Made by a program: the position numbers and the translations under genes | In this document: one piece after another, positions 9,728 to 19,156 of the stretch | How the letters are laid out: each line of letters begins with the position of its first letter | Numbering within the stretch: position 1 is the first letter of the stretch | Assembly: GCF_004167675.1 (NCBI RefSeq) | Contig: NZ_SEZQ01000005.1 | DNA from: Aliivibrio finisterrensis_A | GTDB taxonomy: Bacteria > Pseudomonadota > Gammaproteobacteria > Enterobacterales > Vibrionaceae | Strand: one strand, 5' to 3' | Length of the DNA: 64,000 nucleotides | The notes under the pieces: generated by a model | The model's input: only the letters and a program-made list of their open reading frames with translations | Databases searched by the model: none | Told to the model about the DNA's origin: nothing

Positions 9728-10972
9728 GTGATCAAAACGTTTGCTGATCTCGATCTATCCCCTAACCTACTGCGCGCTCTTGAGGAGATTGGTTATCAAC
9801 GTCCAACTCAAGTTCAGGCTATGGCTATTCCTGAAGCATTAGAAGGAAAAGACATTCTTGCTTCTGCTCCAACAGGCACAGGTAAATCTGCGGCTTTCTT
9901 ATTACCTGCATTGCAACATCTTGATGATTTCCCTCGTCGTGATCCAGGACCTGCGCGTATTCTGATCCTGACGCCAACTCGTGAACTTGCTATTCAAGTG
10001 GCCGATGAAGCTCGTGAATTATCAAAGTACACACGCCATAAAGTATTTACGATCACTGGCGGCATTAGCTACCAAGATCACGCTGATATTCTTGCTACTA
10101 CTCAAGATATCGTTGTCGCTACACCAGGTCGTTTGATGGAATACATTGAAGCTGAGCGCTTTGACTGTCGAGCGATTGAAACGCTGATCCTTGATGAAGC
10201 TGACCGCATGCTAGACATGGGCTTTGGCCCTGTAGTTGACCGTCTTTCAAAAGAGTGTCGCTGGCGTAAACAAACCTTCTTGTTCTCTGCAACATTAGAA
10301 GGTCGTGGTGTCGAAGGTTTCACAGCCGACCTACTGAATGAGCCAGCTGAAATTAATGCTGAGCCATCACGTCGTGAGCGTAAGAAGATCACACAGTGGT
10401 ATCACCGTGCCGATAATATGCCTCATAAAATTGAGCTACTAAAAAGCATCTTAACTCAACAAGCTGAGCGCTCAATTGTCTTTGTTAAAACGCGCGAGCG
10501 CCTTGCTGAGCTTCGTGGCCACTTAGAAACCGCTAAGATTTCATGTGCATGGTTACAAGGTGATATGCCACAAGAAAGCCGTAACAACGCTATCGCTCGT
10601 TTCCGTGATGGTAAAGTGAATGTGCTTATTGCAACCGACGTTGCTGCTCGTGGTATCGATTTACCAAACGTAAGCCATGTAATTAACTTTGATATGCCTC
10701 GTACTGCTGACGTGTACCTACACCGTATCGGTCGTACTGCTCGTGCGGGTAATAAAGGTAGTGCTGTTTCGTTAATCGAAGCACATGACCAACCTATGAT
10801 GGAACGTGTTGGCCGTTACGTAAAAGAAGAAGAAGTGATTAAAGAGCGCTTTATTGAGGGCTTAAAACCTCAGCATAAAAAACCTGTTTTCAAAAACAAA
10901 CAGAAAAAAAATGCGAAGAAGAAAGCGGCTCTAGCGAAGAAAAACGCACCGAAGAAGAAAAAGAAAAAGTAA
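9728..10972 (+). CDS. srmB: ATP-dependent DEAD-box RNA helicase SrmB
   Basis: Unwinds RNA during early assembly of the large ribosomal subunit. The 414-aa protein has the Q motif near residue 25 (RPTQVQAMAIP), Walker A GTGKS (50-54), DEAD (156-159), SAT in FLFSATLEG and motif VI HRIGRTARAG. The C-terminal 35 residues are very rich in Lys, as in other SrmB proteins, and probably bind RNA. Translation starts at GTG (9728), preceded by a GGAG site, and the coding sequence opens with MIKTFADLDL. A terminator follows at 11018-11050. Confidence 0.96.
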   Translation: MIKTFADLDLSPNLLRALEEIGYQRPTQVQAMAIPEALEGKDILASAPTGTGKSAAFLLPALQHLDDFPRRDPGPARILILTPTRELAIQVADEARELSKYTRHKVFTITGGISYQDHADILATTQDIVVATPGRLMEYIEAERFDCRAIETLILDEADRMLDMGFGPVVDRLSKECRWRKQTFLFSATLEGRGVEGFTADLLNEPAEINAEPSRRERKKITQWYHRADNMPHKIELLKSILTQQAERSIVFVKTRERLAELRGHLETAKISCAWLQGDMPQESRNNAIARFRDGKVNVLIATDVAARGIDLPNVSHVINFDMPRTADVYLHRIGRTARAGNKGSAVSLIEAHDQPMMERVGRYVKEEEVIKERFIEGLKPQHKKPVFKNKQKKNAKKKAALAKKNAPKKKKKK

Positions 10973-11017
10973 TTTCTATACGCTTCGCTAGCTAGAACGC
11001 TACGCGCTAGAAACGAT

Positions 11018-11050
11018 AAAAGCAGTCTGTATTACAGGCTGCTTTTTTAT
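11018..11050 (+). terminator. Terminator after srmB
   Basis: AAAAGCAGTCTGT and ACAGGCTGCTTTT form a stem with one mismatch, followed by a T run, 45 bp after the srmB stop. Confidence 0.85.
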
Positions 11051-11071
11051 TTTAAAAAGAAATAGATAGGC

Positions 11072-11100
11072 TTCAGATCGCTTCGCTTAAAGAATTCAGA
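11072..11100. repeat. Half copy of the dispersed ~100-bp repeat
   Basis: TTCAGATCGCTTCGCTTAAA continuing to TTCAGA matches the left half of the copy at 7218. The right half is missing. It lies between the terminators of srmB and fbaA. Confidence 0.65.
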
Positions 11101-11103
11101 CAT

Positions 11104-11132
11104 AAAAAAACCCGCTAATCAGCGGGTTTTTT
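11104..11132 (-). terminator. Terminator after fbaA
   Basis: Stem AACCCGCT/AGCGGGTT with A and T runs on the two sides, so it can work in both directions. It ends the epd-pgk-fbaA transcript. Confidence 0.9.
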
Positions 11133-11164
11133 ATTAACTCAATTCGAGCTGTCTATAATAAAAA

Positions 11165-12241
11165 TTATAGTACGTCGATTGCGTTAAGGTCAGCAAATGC
11201 TTTCTCAAGACGAGTAACCATAGAAGCTTGACCAGCACGTAACCATACGCGTGGATCGTAGTACTTCTTGTTTGGTGCAGCTTCGCCAGTTGGGTTACCG
11301 ATTTGACCTTGTAGGAAATCGAAGTTTTCAGCAGAGTAAGTACGGATACCATCCCATGTAGCCCACTGTGTATCAGTATCGATGTTCATTTTGATAACAC
11401 CGTAACCGATAGACTCTTGGATTTCTGCTTCAGAAGAACCAGAACCACCGTGGAATACGAAGTTTAGAGCGTTAGGTGCGATACCAAACTTCTCTGCACA
11501 GTATGCTTGAGAGTCACGTAGGATAGTTGGAGTAAGTACAACGTTACCAGCTTGGTAAACACCGTGTACGTTACCGAAAGATGCAGCGATAGTGAAACGT
11601 GGGCTGATAGCCGTTAGTTTCTCGTATGCATATGCAACATCTTCAGGAGAAGTGTAAAGCTCAGATGCGTCCATATCAGAGTTATCAACGCCGTCTTCTT
11701 CACCACCAGTACAACCTAGTTCGATTTCTAGAGTCATGTTCATCTTAGCCATACGCGCAAGGTATTGGCCAGAGATTTCGATGTTTTCTTCTAGAGACTC
11801 TTCAGAAAGGTCGATCATGTGAGAAGAGAATAGAGGCTTACCAGTTTGAGCGAAGAACTCTTCACCAGCGTCTAGTAGACCGTCGATCCATGGAAGAAGT
11901 TTCTTAGCAGCGTGGTCAGTGTGAAGAATAACTGGAACACCGTAAGATTCAGCAACAGCGTGTACGTATTTTGCACCAGCTACAGCACCAAGGATTTGTG
12001 CACCTTGACCTTCAAGTTTAACGCCTTTACCAGCGAAGAAGCCAGCACCGCCGTTAGAGAACTGAACAACCACTGGCGCTTTAACTTTAGAAGCAGCTTC
12101 TAGTACACCGTTGATTGAATCTGTGTTAACTACGTTTACCGCAGGAAGAGCAAATTTGTTTTCTTTTGCTACTTCAAATACTTTCTGTACGTCGTCGCCA
12201 GAAATAACACCAGGTTTTACAAAATCGAAGATCTTAGACAT
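11165..12241 (-). CDS. fbaA: Fructose-bisphosphate aldolase, class II
   Basis: Zn-dependent enzyme of glycolysis and gluconeogenesis that interconverts fructose 1,6-bisphosphate with DHAP and glyceraldehyde 3-phosphate. The 358-aa length matches the E. coli FbaA type. The zinc-site segment VILHTDHAAKKLLPW and the glycine-rich FVFHGGSGSSEAEI phosphate-binding segment are present. It follows pgk by 153 bp in the conserved epd-pgk-fbaA order. The gap holds a perfect palindrome at 12300-12311 that may bind a regulator. Confidence 0.97.
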   Translation of the reverse strand: MSKIFDFVKPGVISGDDVQKVFEVAKENKFALPAVNVVNTDSINGVLEAASKVKAPVVVQFSNGGAGFFAGKGVKLEGQGAQILGAVAGAKYVHAVAESYGVPVILHTDHAAKKLLPWIDGLLDAGEEFFAQTGKPLFSSHMIDLSEESLEENIEISGQYLARMAKMNMTLEIELGCTGGEEDGVDNSDMDASELYTSPEDVAYAYEKLTAISPRFTIAASFGNVHGVYQAGNVVLTPTILRDSQAYCAEKFGIAPNALNFVFHGGSGSSEAEIQESIGYGVIKMNIDTDTQWATWDGIRTYSAENFDFLQGQIGNPTGEAAPNKKYYDPRVWLRAGQASMVTRLEKAFADLNAIDVL

Positions 12242-12299
12242 GGAAATAGTCCTATTTATTCTATCGTTTTAAAATTAAAAAACTTACGTTTAAATTTTT

Positions 12300-12311
12300 G
12301 CAAACGTTTGC
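12300..12311. promoter_or_regulatory. GCAAACGTTTGC palindrome upstream of fbaA
   Basis: A perfect 12-bp palindrome in the pgk-fbaA gap. It resembles the core of operators bound by LacI/PurR-type repressors (E. coli PurR consensus core GCAAACGTTT). Regulation by PurR or another LacI-family protein is inference; no promoter was mapped. Confidence 0.4.
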
Positions 12312-12394
12312 TCACAACTCTCGCCATTGTATCAATAAACATGGTCATCAACAAACGTAAAAACGGGAATGATTAGATTCCCGCTTTTAAATAA

Positions 12395-13558
12395 TTATGC
12401 TTTAGCACGCTCTTCAAGCATTGCTACTGCAGGAAGTACTTTACCTTCAACGAACTCAAGGAATGCACCGCCACCTGTAGAAATGTAAGAAACGTCAGCT
12501 TTGATACCGAACTTATCGATAGCTGCTAGCGTATCACCACCACCTGCTACAGAGAAACCTTCAGAATCAGCGATTGCTTTAGAAATACCCGCAGTACCTG
12601 CTTCAAAGTTTTTGAATTCAAATACGCCAACTGGGCCATTCCAAAGAATTGTTTTTGCGTTGCTGATGATTTCAGCAAGAGCAGCTGTTGAATCTGGACC
12701 AAGGTCGAAGATCATGTCGTCGTCTTGTACTTCAGAAACGTGCTTGATTTCAGCTTCAGCGTTTTCATCAAATGCTTTTGCACATGCAACATCAGTAGCT
12801 ACTGGGATTGCACACTCTTTCATTAATTTTTGAGCAGTCTCAACTAGGTCAGCTTCGTATAAAGACTTACCTACATTGTGACCTTCAGCAGCGATGAATG
12901 TGTTCGCGATACCACCACCAACAACAAGTTGGTCAGCGATTTTAGATAGAGATTCAAGAACCGTCAGTTTAGTAGATACTTTAGAGCCACCAACGATAGC
13001 AACAAGTGGACGAGCAGGCTTGTCCATTGCTTTACCTAATGCTTCAAGTTCAGCAGCTAGAAGAGGACCAGCACACGCTACAGGAGCGTTCATGCCAACA
13101 CCGTGAGTAGATGCTTGTGCACGGTGAGCAGTACCAAATGCGTCCATTACGAAGATGTCACATAATGCTGCGTATTTTTTAGAAAGCTCTTCTTCGTTCT
13201 TCTTCTCGCCTTTGTTAAAGCGAACGTTTTCAAGAACAACTAGCTCACCAGCGTTTAATTCAAGACCATCTAGGTAATCTTTCGCTAGTTTAACGTCACA
13301 ATCCAGTGCGTCATTTAAGTAGTTAACTACAGGAGCTAGAGAGAACTCTTCGTTGTACTCGCCTTCCGTTGGACGACCTAGGTGAGAAGTAACCATTACT
13401 TTAGCGCCAGCTTCCAAGCAAAGCTTGATAGTTGGTAGAGATGCAAGGATACGAGCATCAGAAGTTACTTTACCATCTTTAACTGGTACGTTTAGGTCAG
13501 CACGGATAAATACGCGTTTACCTGCAAGTTCCAGGTCAGTCATCTTGATTACAGACAT
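12395..13558 (-). CDS. pgk: Phosphoglycerate kinase
   Basis: Transfers phosphate from 1,3-bisphosphoglycerate to ADP in glycolysis. The protein is 387 aa from the ATG at 13558 (MSVIKMTDLELAGKRVFIRADLNVP region), the usual bacterial length; the ORF extends five codons further to 13573 but the family starts at MSVIK. The signature RADLNVP, the nucleotide-binding segment (VAIVGGSKVSTK) and the GGGDT near the C-terminus are intact. Second gene of epd-pgk-fbaA. Confidence 0.97.
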   Translation of the reverse strand: MSVIKMTDLELAGKRVFIRADLNVPVKDGKVTSDARILASLPTIKLCLEAGAKVMVTSHLGRPTEGEYNEEFSLAPVVNYLNDALDCDVKLAKDYLDGLELNAGELVVLENVRFNKGEKKNEEELSKKYAALCDIFVMDAFGTAHRAQASTHGVGMNAPVACAGPLLAAELEALGKAMDKPARPLVAIVGGSKVSTKLTVLESLSKIADQLVVGGGIANTFIAAEGHNVGKSLYEADLVETAQKLMKECAIPVATDVACAKAFDENAEAEIKHVSEVQDDDMIFDLGPDSTAALAEIISNAKTILWNGPVGVFEFKNFEAGTAGISKAIADSEGFSVAGGGDTLAAIDKFGIKADVSYISTGGGAFLEFVEGKVLPAVAMLEERAKA

Positions 13559-13724
13559 GTTTTGTCCTCTCAATTAAATAATAAAAAGTTTTCAAGCTCG
13601 GCATCATTGCCAAACCGATTAAATTCTTACTGCATTATTCAGTAAATAGGGATGGAGTTCACTTTTTTCAAGGTGAAAATTAATCTTTTTTCTCCTTCCA
13701 TCACAAATTGTTTGATTGATGCTT

Positions 13725-14744
13725 TTATTTTCTCATTACTAATGCGGTATCTAACATCCGATTAGCAAATCCCCACTCGTTATCGCACCAGACTAGCATT
13801 TTAACTAAATGCCCATTACTCACCCTTGTTTGCGACCCATCGACAATGGCGCTATGGGGATCATGATTAAAGTCGATAGAAACAAGCGGTGCTTCAGTAT
13901 AGTCAACAATGTTATGTAATGTACACCGAGATGCGTTAACAATGGTTTGATTTATGTCATTAACTTTCACATTTGTATTAATTGTTACACTTAAATCCAT
14001 CGCGGTGACATTTACTGTCGGCACTCGCACGGAAATCGCTTCAAACTTGTTGGAAAATTTCGGAAATATTCGCTCAATACCTTTATGCAATTTAGTATCA
14101 ACAGGAATAATTGATTGGCTTGCCGCTCGAGTTCGACGCAAATCAGAGTGATAAGCATCAATCACTTGCTGGTCATTCATAGAAGAATGGATAGTGGTAA
14201 TGGTGCCAGAATCAATCCCAAACGCATCATCAATAGCTTTAATGACAGGAATAATACAATTGGTGGTGCAAGAGCCATTCGACACAATTCGGTGTTCTGG
14301 TAATAATGTATCGTGATTCACGCCATAGATAATTGTGTTATCTAAATCAGTACCACCAGGATGAGAAAATAGAACTTTTTTAGCGCCTGCTTCAATGTGC
14401 TTTTCACCATCCGCTTTAGAGCCGTAAACCCCTGTACAGTCCAAAACCAAATCAACACCTAATGATTGCCACGGCAAAAGAGAAAGATCAGCTTGATGTA
14501 CGATTCTAATCTTATCTTGAGTACCATCAGGGAAATCGATATAAAGATATTCTTGATCATGAGTGACTTTATGGGCAAAGCGTCCATGAGTAGAATCGTA
14601 CTGAAGAAGATGAGCCATGCCTTCTGGCTGCGATAATTCATTAACCGCTACCACTTCAATTTGATCGCGTTTACCACTTTCATACAACGCGCGAAGTACG
14701 CTACGCCCAATTCGACCAAATCCATTTATCGCCACTCTCAACAT
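13725..14744 (-). CDS. epd: D-erythrose-4-phosphate dehydrogenase
   Basis: NAD-dependent oxidation of erythrose 4-phosphate to 4-phosphoerythronate, the first step of the de novo pyridoxal phosphate route. It is a GAPDH paralogue: Rossmann motif INGFGRIGRSVLRAL, and catalytic Cys in SNGSCTTNCIIPV. The position before pgk and the sequence after the Rossmann motif identify Epd rather than glycolytic GapA. The start at 14744 gives 339 aa (MLRVAINGFG); the longer ORF to 14768 is not needed. Confidence 0.93.
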   Translation of the reverse strand: MLRVAINGFGRIGRSVLRALYESGKRDQIEVVAVNELSQPEGMAHLLQYDSTHGRFAHKVTHDQEYLYIDFPDGTQDKIRIVHQADLSLLPWQSLGVDLVLDCTGVYGSKADGEKHIEAGAKKVLFSHPGGTDLDNTIIYGVNHDTLLPEHRIVSNGSCTTNCIIPVIKAIDDAFGIDSGTITTIHSSMNDQQVIDAYHSDLRRTRAASQSIIPVDTKLHKGIERIFPKFSNKFEAISVRVPTVNVTAMDLSVTINTNVKVNDINQTIVNASRCTLHNIVDYTEAPLVSIDFNHDPHSAIVDGSQTRVSNGHLVKMLVWCDNEWGFANRMLDTALVMRK

Positions 14745-14893
14745 AACGCTTTGTTTCCTCAATTCCATTTAAGGCTATTGTACCCTTTTCCATTACTTCT
14801 TAAAGGATCAAAAAAGCGAAGCCACCTTTCGATAACTTCGCTTTCAATTTTATGTATGACTTATCACTAAATTAAGCGAGTGCTTTTATTTAA

Positions 14894-16888
14894 TTAAGCC
14901 AAAAGCTCTTTTGCTGTGTTTACTACGTTTTCTGTAGTGAAACCAAACATTTTGAATAGCTCATCAGCAGGTGCAGATTCACCAAACGTTGTCATACCGA
15001 TGATCTTGCCACCGAAACCAACGTACTTGTACCAGAAATCAGCAATACCCGCTTCAACAGCGATACGCTTAGTTACTGATGATGGTAAAACCGCTTCACG
15101 GTACGCTTCGTCTTGTTTATCAAATGCATCAGTAGATGGCATAGAAACAACACGTACTGATTTACCTTCAGCAGTCAGTTGAGCCGCAGCTTCAACCGCT
15201 AGTTCGACTTCAGAACCTGTTGCAATAAGGATAAGCTCAGGTTGGCCTTCACAATCTTTTAGGATGTAAGCACCCTTAGCAATGTTTGCTACTTGCTCTT
15301 GTGTACGCTCTTGCTGTGCAAGGTTTTGACGAGAGAAGATTAAAGAAGAAGGACCATCTTTACGCTCGATAGCCAGTTTCCATGCAACTGCAGATTCAAC
15401 CTGGTCACATGGGCGCCATGTGCTCATGTTTGGTGTTAGACGTAGAGAAGCAATTTGCTCAACTGGTTGGTGAGTTGGGCCATCTTCGCCAAGACCGATA
15501 GAGTCATGCGTGTAAACTTGGATGTTTTGCACTTTCATCAGTGCAGCCATGCGCATTGCGTTACGAGCGTACTCCATGAACATTAGGAAAGTTGCGCCGT
15601 ACGGTACAAAACCACCGTGCAGAGCAATACCGTTCATGATAGCCGTCATACCAAACTCACGCACACCGTAGTGAATGTAGTTACCAGAGAAATCTTCAGC
15701 AGTTAGAGACTTAGACCCAGACCACATAGTTAGGTTAGAAGGCGCAAGGTCAGCAGAGCCACCCATGAATTCAGGTAACATAGCACCAAACGCTTCTAGT
15801 GCATTTTGAGAGGCTTTACGTGAAGCGATATTTGCAGGGTTAGCTTGAAGATCTGCAATGATTGCCGATGCTTTTTCTTCCCACTCTGCAGGTAAATCGC
15901 CATTTACACGACGCTTGTATTCAGCTGCAAGCTCAGGGTATGCCGCTGCATACGCATCAAATTTAGCATTCCAAGCGGCTTCTTTTTCAGAACCCGCTTC
16001 TTTTGCATCCCACTCAGCAGCCACGTCTGTTGGAATTTCAAATGCGCCGAACTCCCAGCCTAATGCTTTCTTAGTTGCTGCAATTTCATCAGCACCTAGT
16101 GGAGCACCATGACAGTCGTGTGTACCTTGCTTGTTTGGAGAACCAAAGCCAATCACTGTTTTAGTACAGATCAACGTCGGACGAGGGTCCGCTTTTGCTG
16201 CAATAATTGCAGCGTTGATTGCATCAGCATCGTGGCCATCAACAGCCGGGATTACATGCCAGCCGTACGCTTCAAAACGTTTAGGTGTGTCATCAGAGAA
16301 CCAACCTTCAACTTCACCATCAATAGAAATACCGTTGTCATCCCAGAAAGCAACTAGCTTACCAAGACCAAGAGTACCCGCTAAAGAACACGCTTCGTGA
16401 GAGATACCTTCCATTAAACAACCGTCGCCCATGAACACGTAAGTGTTGTGGTCAACGATATCATGGCCTTCACGGTTAAATTGCGCTGCCAATGCTTTCT
16501 CAGCCATTGCCATACCAACACCGTTTGTGATGCCTTGGCCTAATGGGCCAGTCGTTGTTTCGATACCTGGAGCATAACCGTACTCAGGGTGACCTGGCGT
16601 TTTAGAATGCAGCTGACGGAAGTTTTTTAAGTCTTCGATAGAAAGGTCATAACCAGAAAGGTGAAGCAGAGAGTAAATCAACATTGAACCGTGACCATTT
16701 GAAAGAATGAAACGGTCGCGATCAGCCCACTCTGGGTTCTGTGGGTTGTGATTTAGGTGGCTACGCCATAATACTTCAGCGATGTCAGCCATACCCATAG
16801 GTGCGCCAGGGTGACCAGAATTTGCTTGTTGAACACCATCCATGCTTAAAGCGCGGATTGCATTTGCTAGATGTTTACGTGAAGACAT
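14894..16888 (-). CDS. tkt: Transketolase
   Basis: Thiamine-diphosphate enzyme of the pentose phosphate pathway that moves two-carbon ketol units. The protein has the full 664-aa length. Visible are the N-terminal GHPGAPMG, the ThDP/Mg motif GDGCLMEG and the pyrimidine-domain segment with EDGPTHQPVEQ. It lies upstream of epd-pgk-fbaA on the same strand, so pentose phosphate and glycolysis genes are grouped; erythrose 4-phosphate made by Tkt is the substrate of Epd. It is divergent from metK. Confidence 0.97.
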   Translation of the reverse strand: MSSRKHLANAIRALSMDGVQQANSGHPGAPMGMADIAEVLWRSHLNHNPQNPEWADRDRFILSNGHGSMLIYSLLHLSGYDLSIEDLKNFRQLHSKTPGHPEYGYAPGIETTTGPLGQGITNGVGMAMAEKALAAQFNREGHDIVDHNTYVFMGDGCLMEGISHEACSLAGTLGLGKLVAFWDDNGISIDGEVEGWFSDDTPKRFEAYGWHVIPAVDGHDADAINAAIIAAKADPRPTLICTKTVIGFGSPNKQGTHDCHGAPLGADEIAATKKALGWEFGAFEIPTDVAAEWDAKEAGSEKEAAWNAKFDAYAAAYPELAAEYKRRVNGDLPAEWEEKASAIIADLQANPANIASRKASQNALEAFGAMLPEFMGGSADLAPSNLTMWSGSKSLTAEDFSGNYIHYGVREFGMTAIMNGIALHGGFVPYGATFLMFMEYARNAMRMAALMKVQNIQVYTHDSIGLGEDGPTHQPVEQIASLRLTPNMSTWRPCDQVESAVAWKLAIERKDGPSSLIFSRQNLAQQERTQEQVANIAKGAYILKDCEGQPELILIATGSEVELAVEAAAQLTAEGKSVRVVSMPSTDAFDKQDEAYREAVLPSSVTKRIAVEAGIADFWYKYVGFGGKIIGMTTFGESAPADELFKMFGFTTENVVNTAKELLA

Positions 16889-17274
16889 GCCTGCTCCTGA
16901 AAATTCGAAGGACTATATGTTTATTGAGCTAGTTAACTCTTGACTGGCTAACTCATCGTTATGAATTAACCTAAATTTGCAGGTCCGTATTGTCGCAAAG
17001 GCTTATCTGCACTGCAAACGATTACTTATAAAATAAAGCGCTTTTTTTCACGATTTTGAAAGAAAACCTTGTTTGCAGATGTAAATTCCATGATCAGACG
17101 CAAACGATTGGTTATGTCTTATATTTATTTTCTTCTATGAAATGAGTTGTAATTAATCAATATTTCCCTATTATAGCCGTCTAGATGGAAAAACACCTAC
17201 ACTGTTATACGTATAGACTTATATAGATTGTGGGTATTTTTAGAACTTATTATTTATAGAAGTGGAGCTCCCTT
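16889..17274. promoter_or_regulatory. tkt/metK divergent intergenic region with PurR-like half-matches
   Basis: The 386-bp gap must hold both promoters. ACGCAAACGATTGGTT (17098-17113) resembles the PurR operator, and GCAAACGATTAC (17014-17025) is a second related site. A GGAG ribosome site precedes metK. The assignment of the sites to PurR is a guess from resemblance. No riboswitch-like fold was recognised. Confidence 0.35.
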
Positions 17275-18429
17275 ATGGCTAAGCACCTATTTACCTCTGA
17301 GTCTGTATCAGAAGGTCATCCAGATAAAATTGCCGACCAAATTTCAGATGCAGTACTTGATGCGATCTTAGAACAAGATCCAAAAGCTCGTGTTGCTTGT
17401 GAAACGTACGTGAAAACGGGCATGGTTATGGTCGGAGGTGAAGTAACTACTTCTGCGTGGGTTGATATCGAAGAAATCACTCGTGAAACCGTTCGCGATA
17501 TCGGTTATGTTCATTCAGATATGGGCTTTGATGCGAACTCTTGTGCAGTATTAAATACAATTGGTAAGCAATCTCCTGACATCAACCAAGGTGTTGATAA
17601 AGAAGACCCACGTGATCAAGGCGCGGGCGACCAAGGCATCATGTTTGGTTACGCAACAAACGAAACACCTATCTTAATGCCAGCTCCAATTACTTACTCT
17701 CACCTACTTGTTAAAAAGCAAGCTGAAGTACGTAAGAGCGGAAAACTGGATTTCTTACGTCCAGATGCAAAATCTCAAGTAACATTCCAATACGACCAAG
17801 GTAAGATTGTTGGTATTGATGCCGTTGTTCTTTCAACACAACACTGTGATTCAGTAACCACACCAGATCTTCGTGAAGCGGTAATGGAAGAGATCATCAA
17901 GCCAGTACTTCCTGCAGAATGGTTAAATAAAGAGACTAAGTTCTTCATTAACCCAACAGGTCGCTTTGTTATCGGTGGCCCAATGGGTGACTGTGGCCTG
18001 ACTGGTCGTAAAATCATCGTTGATACTTACGGCGGCGCAGCTCGTCACGGTGGCGGTGCATTCTCTGGTAAAGATCCATCAAAAGTTGACCGTTCAGCAG
18101 CATACGCTGCACGTTACGTAGCGAAAAATATTGTTGCTGCAGGCATGGCTGATCGTTGTGAAATTCAACTTTCATACGCTATCGGCGTTGCAGATCCAAC
18201 ATCAATCATGGTTGAAACGTTTGGTACTGAAAAAGTCTCTCACGACATCATCATTGAAGCGGTTCGTCAGCACTTCGACCTACGCCCGTACGGCCTACAA
18301 GAAATGCTTAACCTTCTTCAGCCAATCTACAAGAAGACAGCAGCATACGGTCACTTCGGTCGTGAAGAGTTCCCATGGGAAGCAACAGATAAAGCTGCAA
18401 TCCTTCGTGATTTCGCTGGTATTAAGTAA
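17275..18429 (+). CDS. metK: S-adenosylmethionine synthetase
   Basis: Makes SAM from methionine and ATP; the product feeds the methyltransferases in this window (TrmN6, RsmE, TrmB and the m5C enzyme). The 384-aa protein has the three-domain MAT layout: ESVSEGHPDKIADQISDA at the N-terminus, the GAGDQGIMFGYA signature near residue 117 and the phosphate loop GGGAFSGKDPSKVDRS near residue 260. It is monocistronic with its own terminator. Confidence 0.98.
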   Translation: MAKHLFTSESVSEGHPDKIADQISDAVLDAILEQDPKARVACETYVKTGMVMVGGEVTTSAWVDIEEITRETVRDIGYVHSDMGFDANSCAVLNTIGKQSPDINQGVDKEDPRDQGAGDQGIMFGYATNETPILMPAPITYSHLLVKKQAEVRKSGKLDFLRPDAKSQVTFQYDQGKIVGIDAVVLSTQHCDSVTTPDLREAVMEEIIKPVLPAEWLNKETKFFINPTGRFVIGGPMGDCGLTGRKIIVDTYGGAARHGGGAFSGKDPSKVDRSAAYAARYVAKNIVAAGMADRCEIQLSYAIGVADPTSIMVETFGTEKVSHDIIIEAVRQHFDLRPYGLQEMLNLLQPIYKKTAAYGHFGREEFPWEATDKAAILRDFAGIK

Positions 18430-18448
18430 TAAATTACTTAAACTGATA

Positions 18449-18480
18449 CAAAAAGGAAGCTTCGGCTTCCTTTTTTGTTT
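18449..18480 (+). terminator. Terminator after metK
   Basis: AAGGAAGC-TTCG-GCTTCCTT hairpin with a UUCG-type loop and a following T run. Confidence 0.92.
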
Positions 18481-18550
18481 TCTAACCCCATATACTCTTT
18501 ATTATTAATCAGATTTAATTCAATTCGATACTTCAAAATAAAGAGATTCA

Positions 18551-19042
18551 ATGACTCCACTTCAGAAAGCATCCATCGCTAAAGCTCAGCAATGCATTCA
18601 ACAAGCTTCTACTTTTTTTAATCGCCCTTTTTCTTTACCAGAAATTAAATTTACTCAGCGTGGAAAAATCGCAGGGACGGCTCGCCTTCAAGGCTGGGAA
18701 ATTCGTATTAACCCTGTTTTATTAGAAGAGAATCAACACACCTTTATTAATGAAGTGATCCCTCATGAAATCGCTCACTTAATCACATTCAAGCTATATG
18801 GTCGAGTGCGCCCTCACGGCAAAGAGTGGCAAGGTGTGATGAATCAAGTTTTCAATTTACCAGCAAGAACCACGCACAGCTTTAGTGTTGATTTGGTAAA
18901 GGGAAAAACCTTTCCTTATCGTTGCAAATGCACAACACACGAACTTACTGTTCGCCGTCATAATCGAGTTCAACGTAAAGAAACTCAATACCTCTGTAAA
19001 GCGTGTCAGTCCCCACTAAAATGGGTTAAACCTCGCTCATAG
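18551..19042 (+). CDS. sprT: SprT-family zinc metalloprotease-like protein
   Basis: The 163-aa protein has the SprT-like core: HEIAH zinc-binding active-site motif (VIPHEIAHLI) and a C-terminal zinc ribbon with CKC and CKAC pairs. The family includes eukaryotic Spartan, a protease for DNA-protein crosslinks; the bacterial role is not settled. It lies between metK and endA, as in other Vibrionaceae and E. coli (near endA-rsmE-gshB). Confidence 0.9.
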   Translation: MTPLQKASIAKAQQCIQQASTFFNRPFSLPEIKFTQRGKIAGTARLQGWEIRINPVLLEENQHTFINEVIPHEIAHLITFKLYGRVRPHGKEWQGVMNQVFNLPARTTHSFSVDLVKGKTFPYRCKCTTHELTVRRHNRVQRKETQYLCKACQSPLKWVKPRS

Positions 19043-19156
19043 CGGTATGAATGTACATATTTCAGCTGTTTTTTATCCTAGTAATTAATTTATCTATAAT
19101 GCGAATTAACAATAGGCTACCCTTACTGTATTAATATAATAATCAGTAGGTTTACC

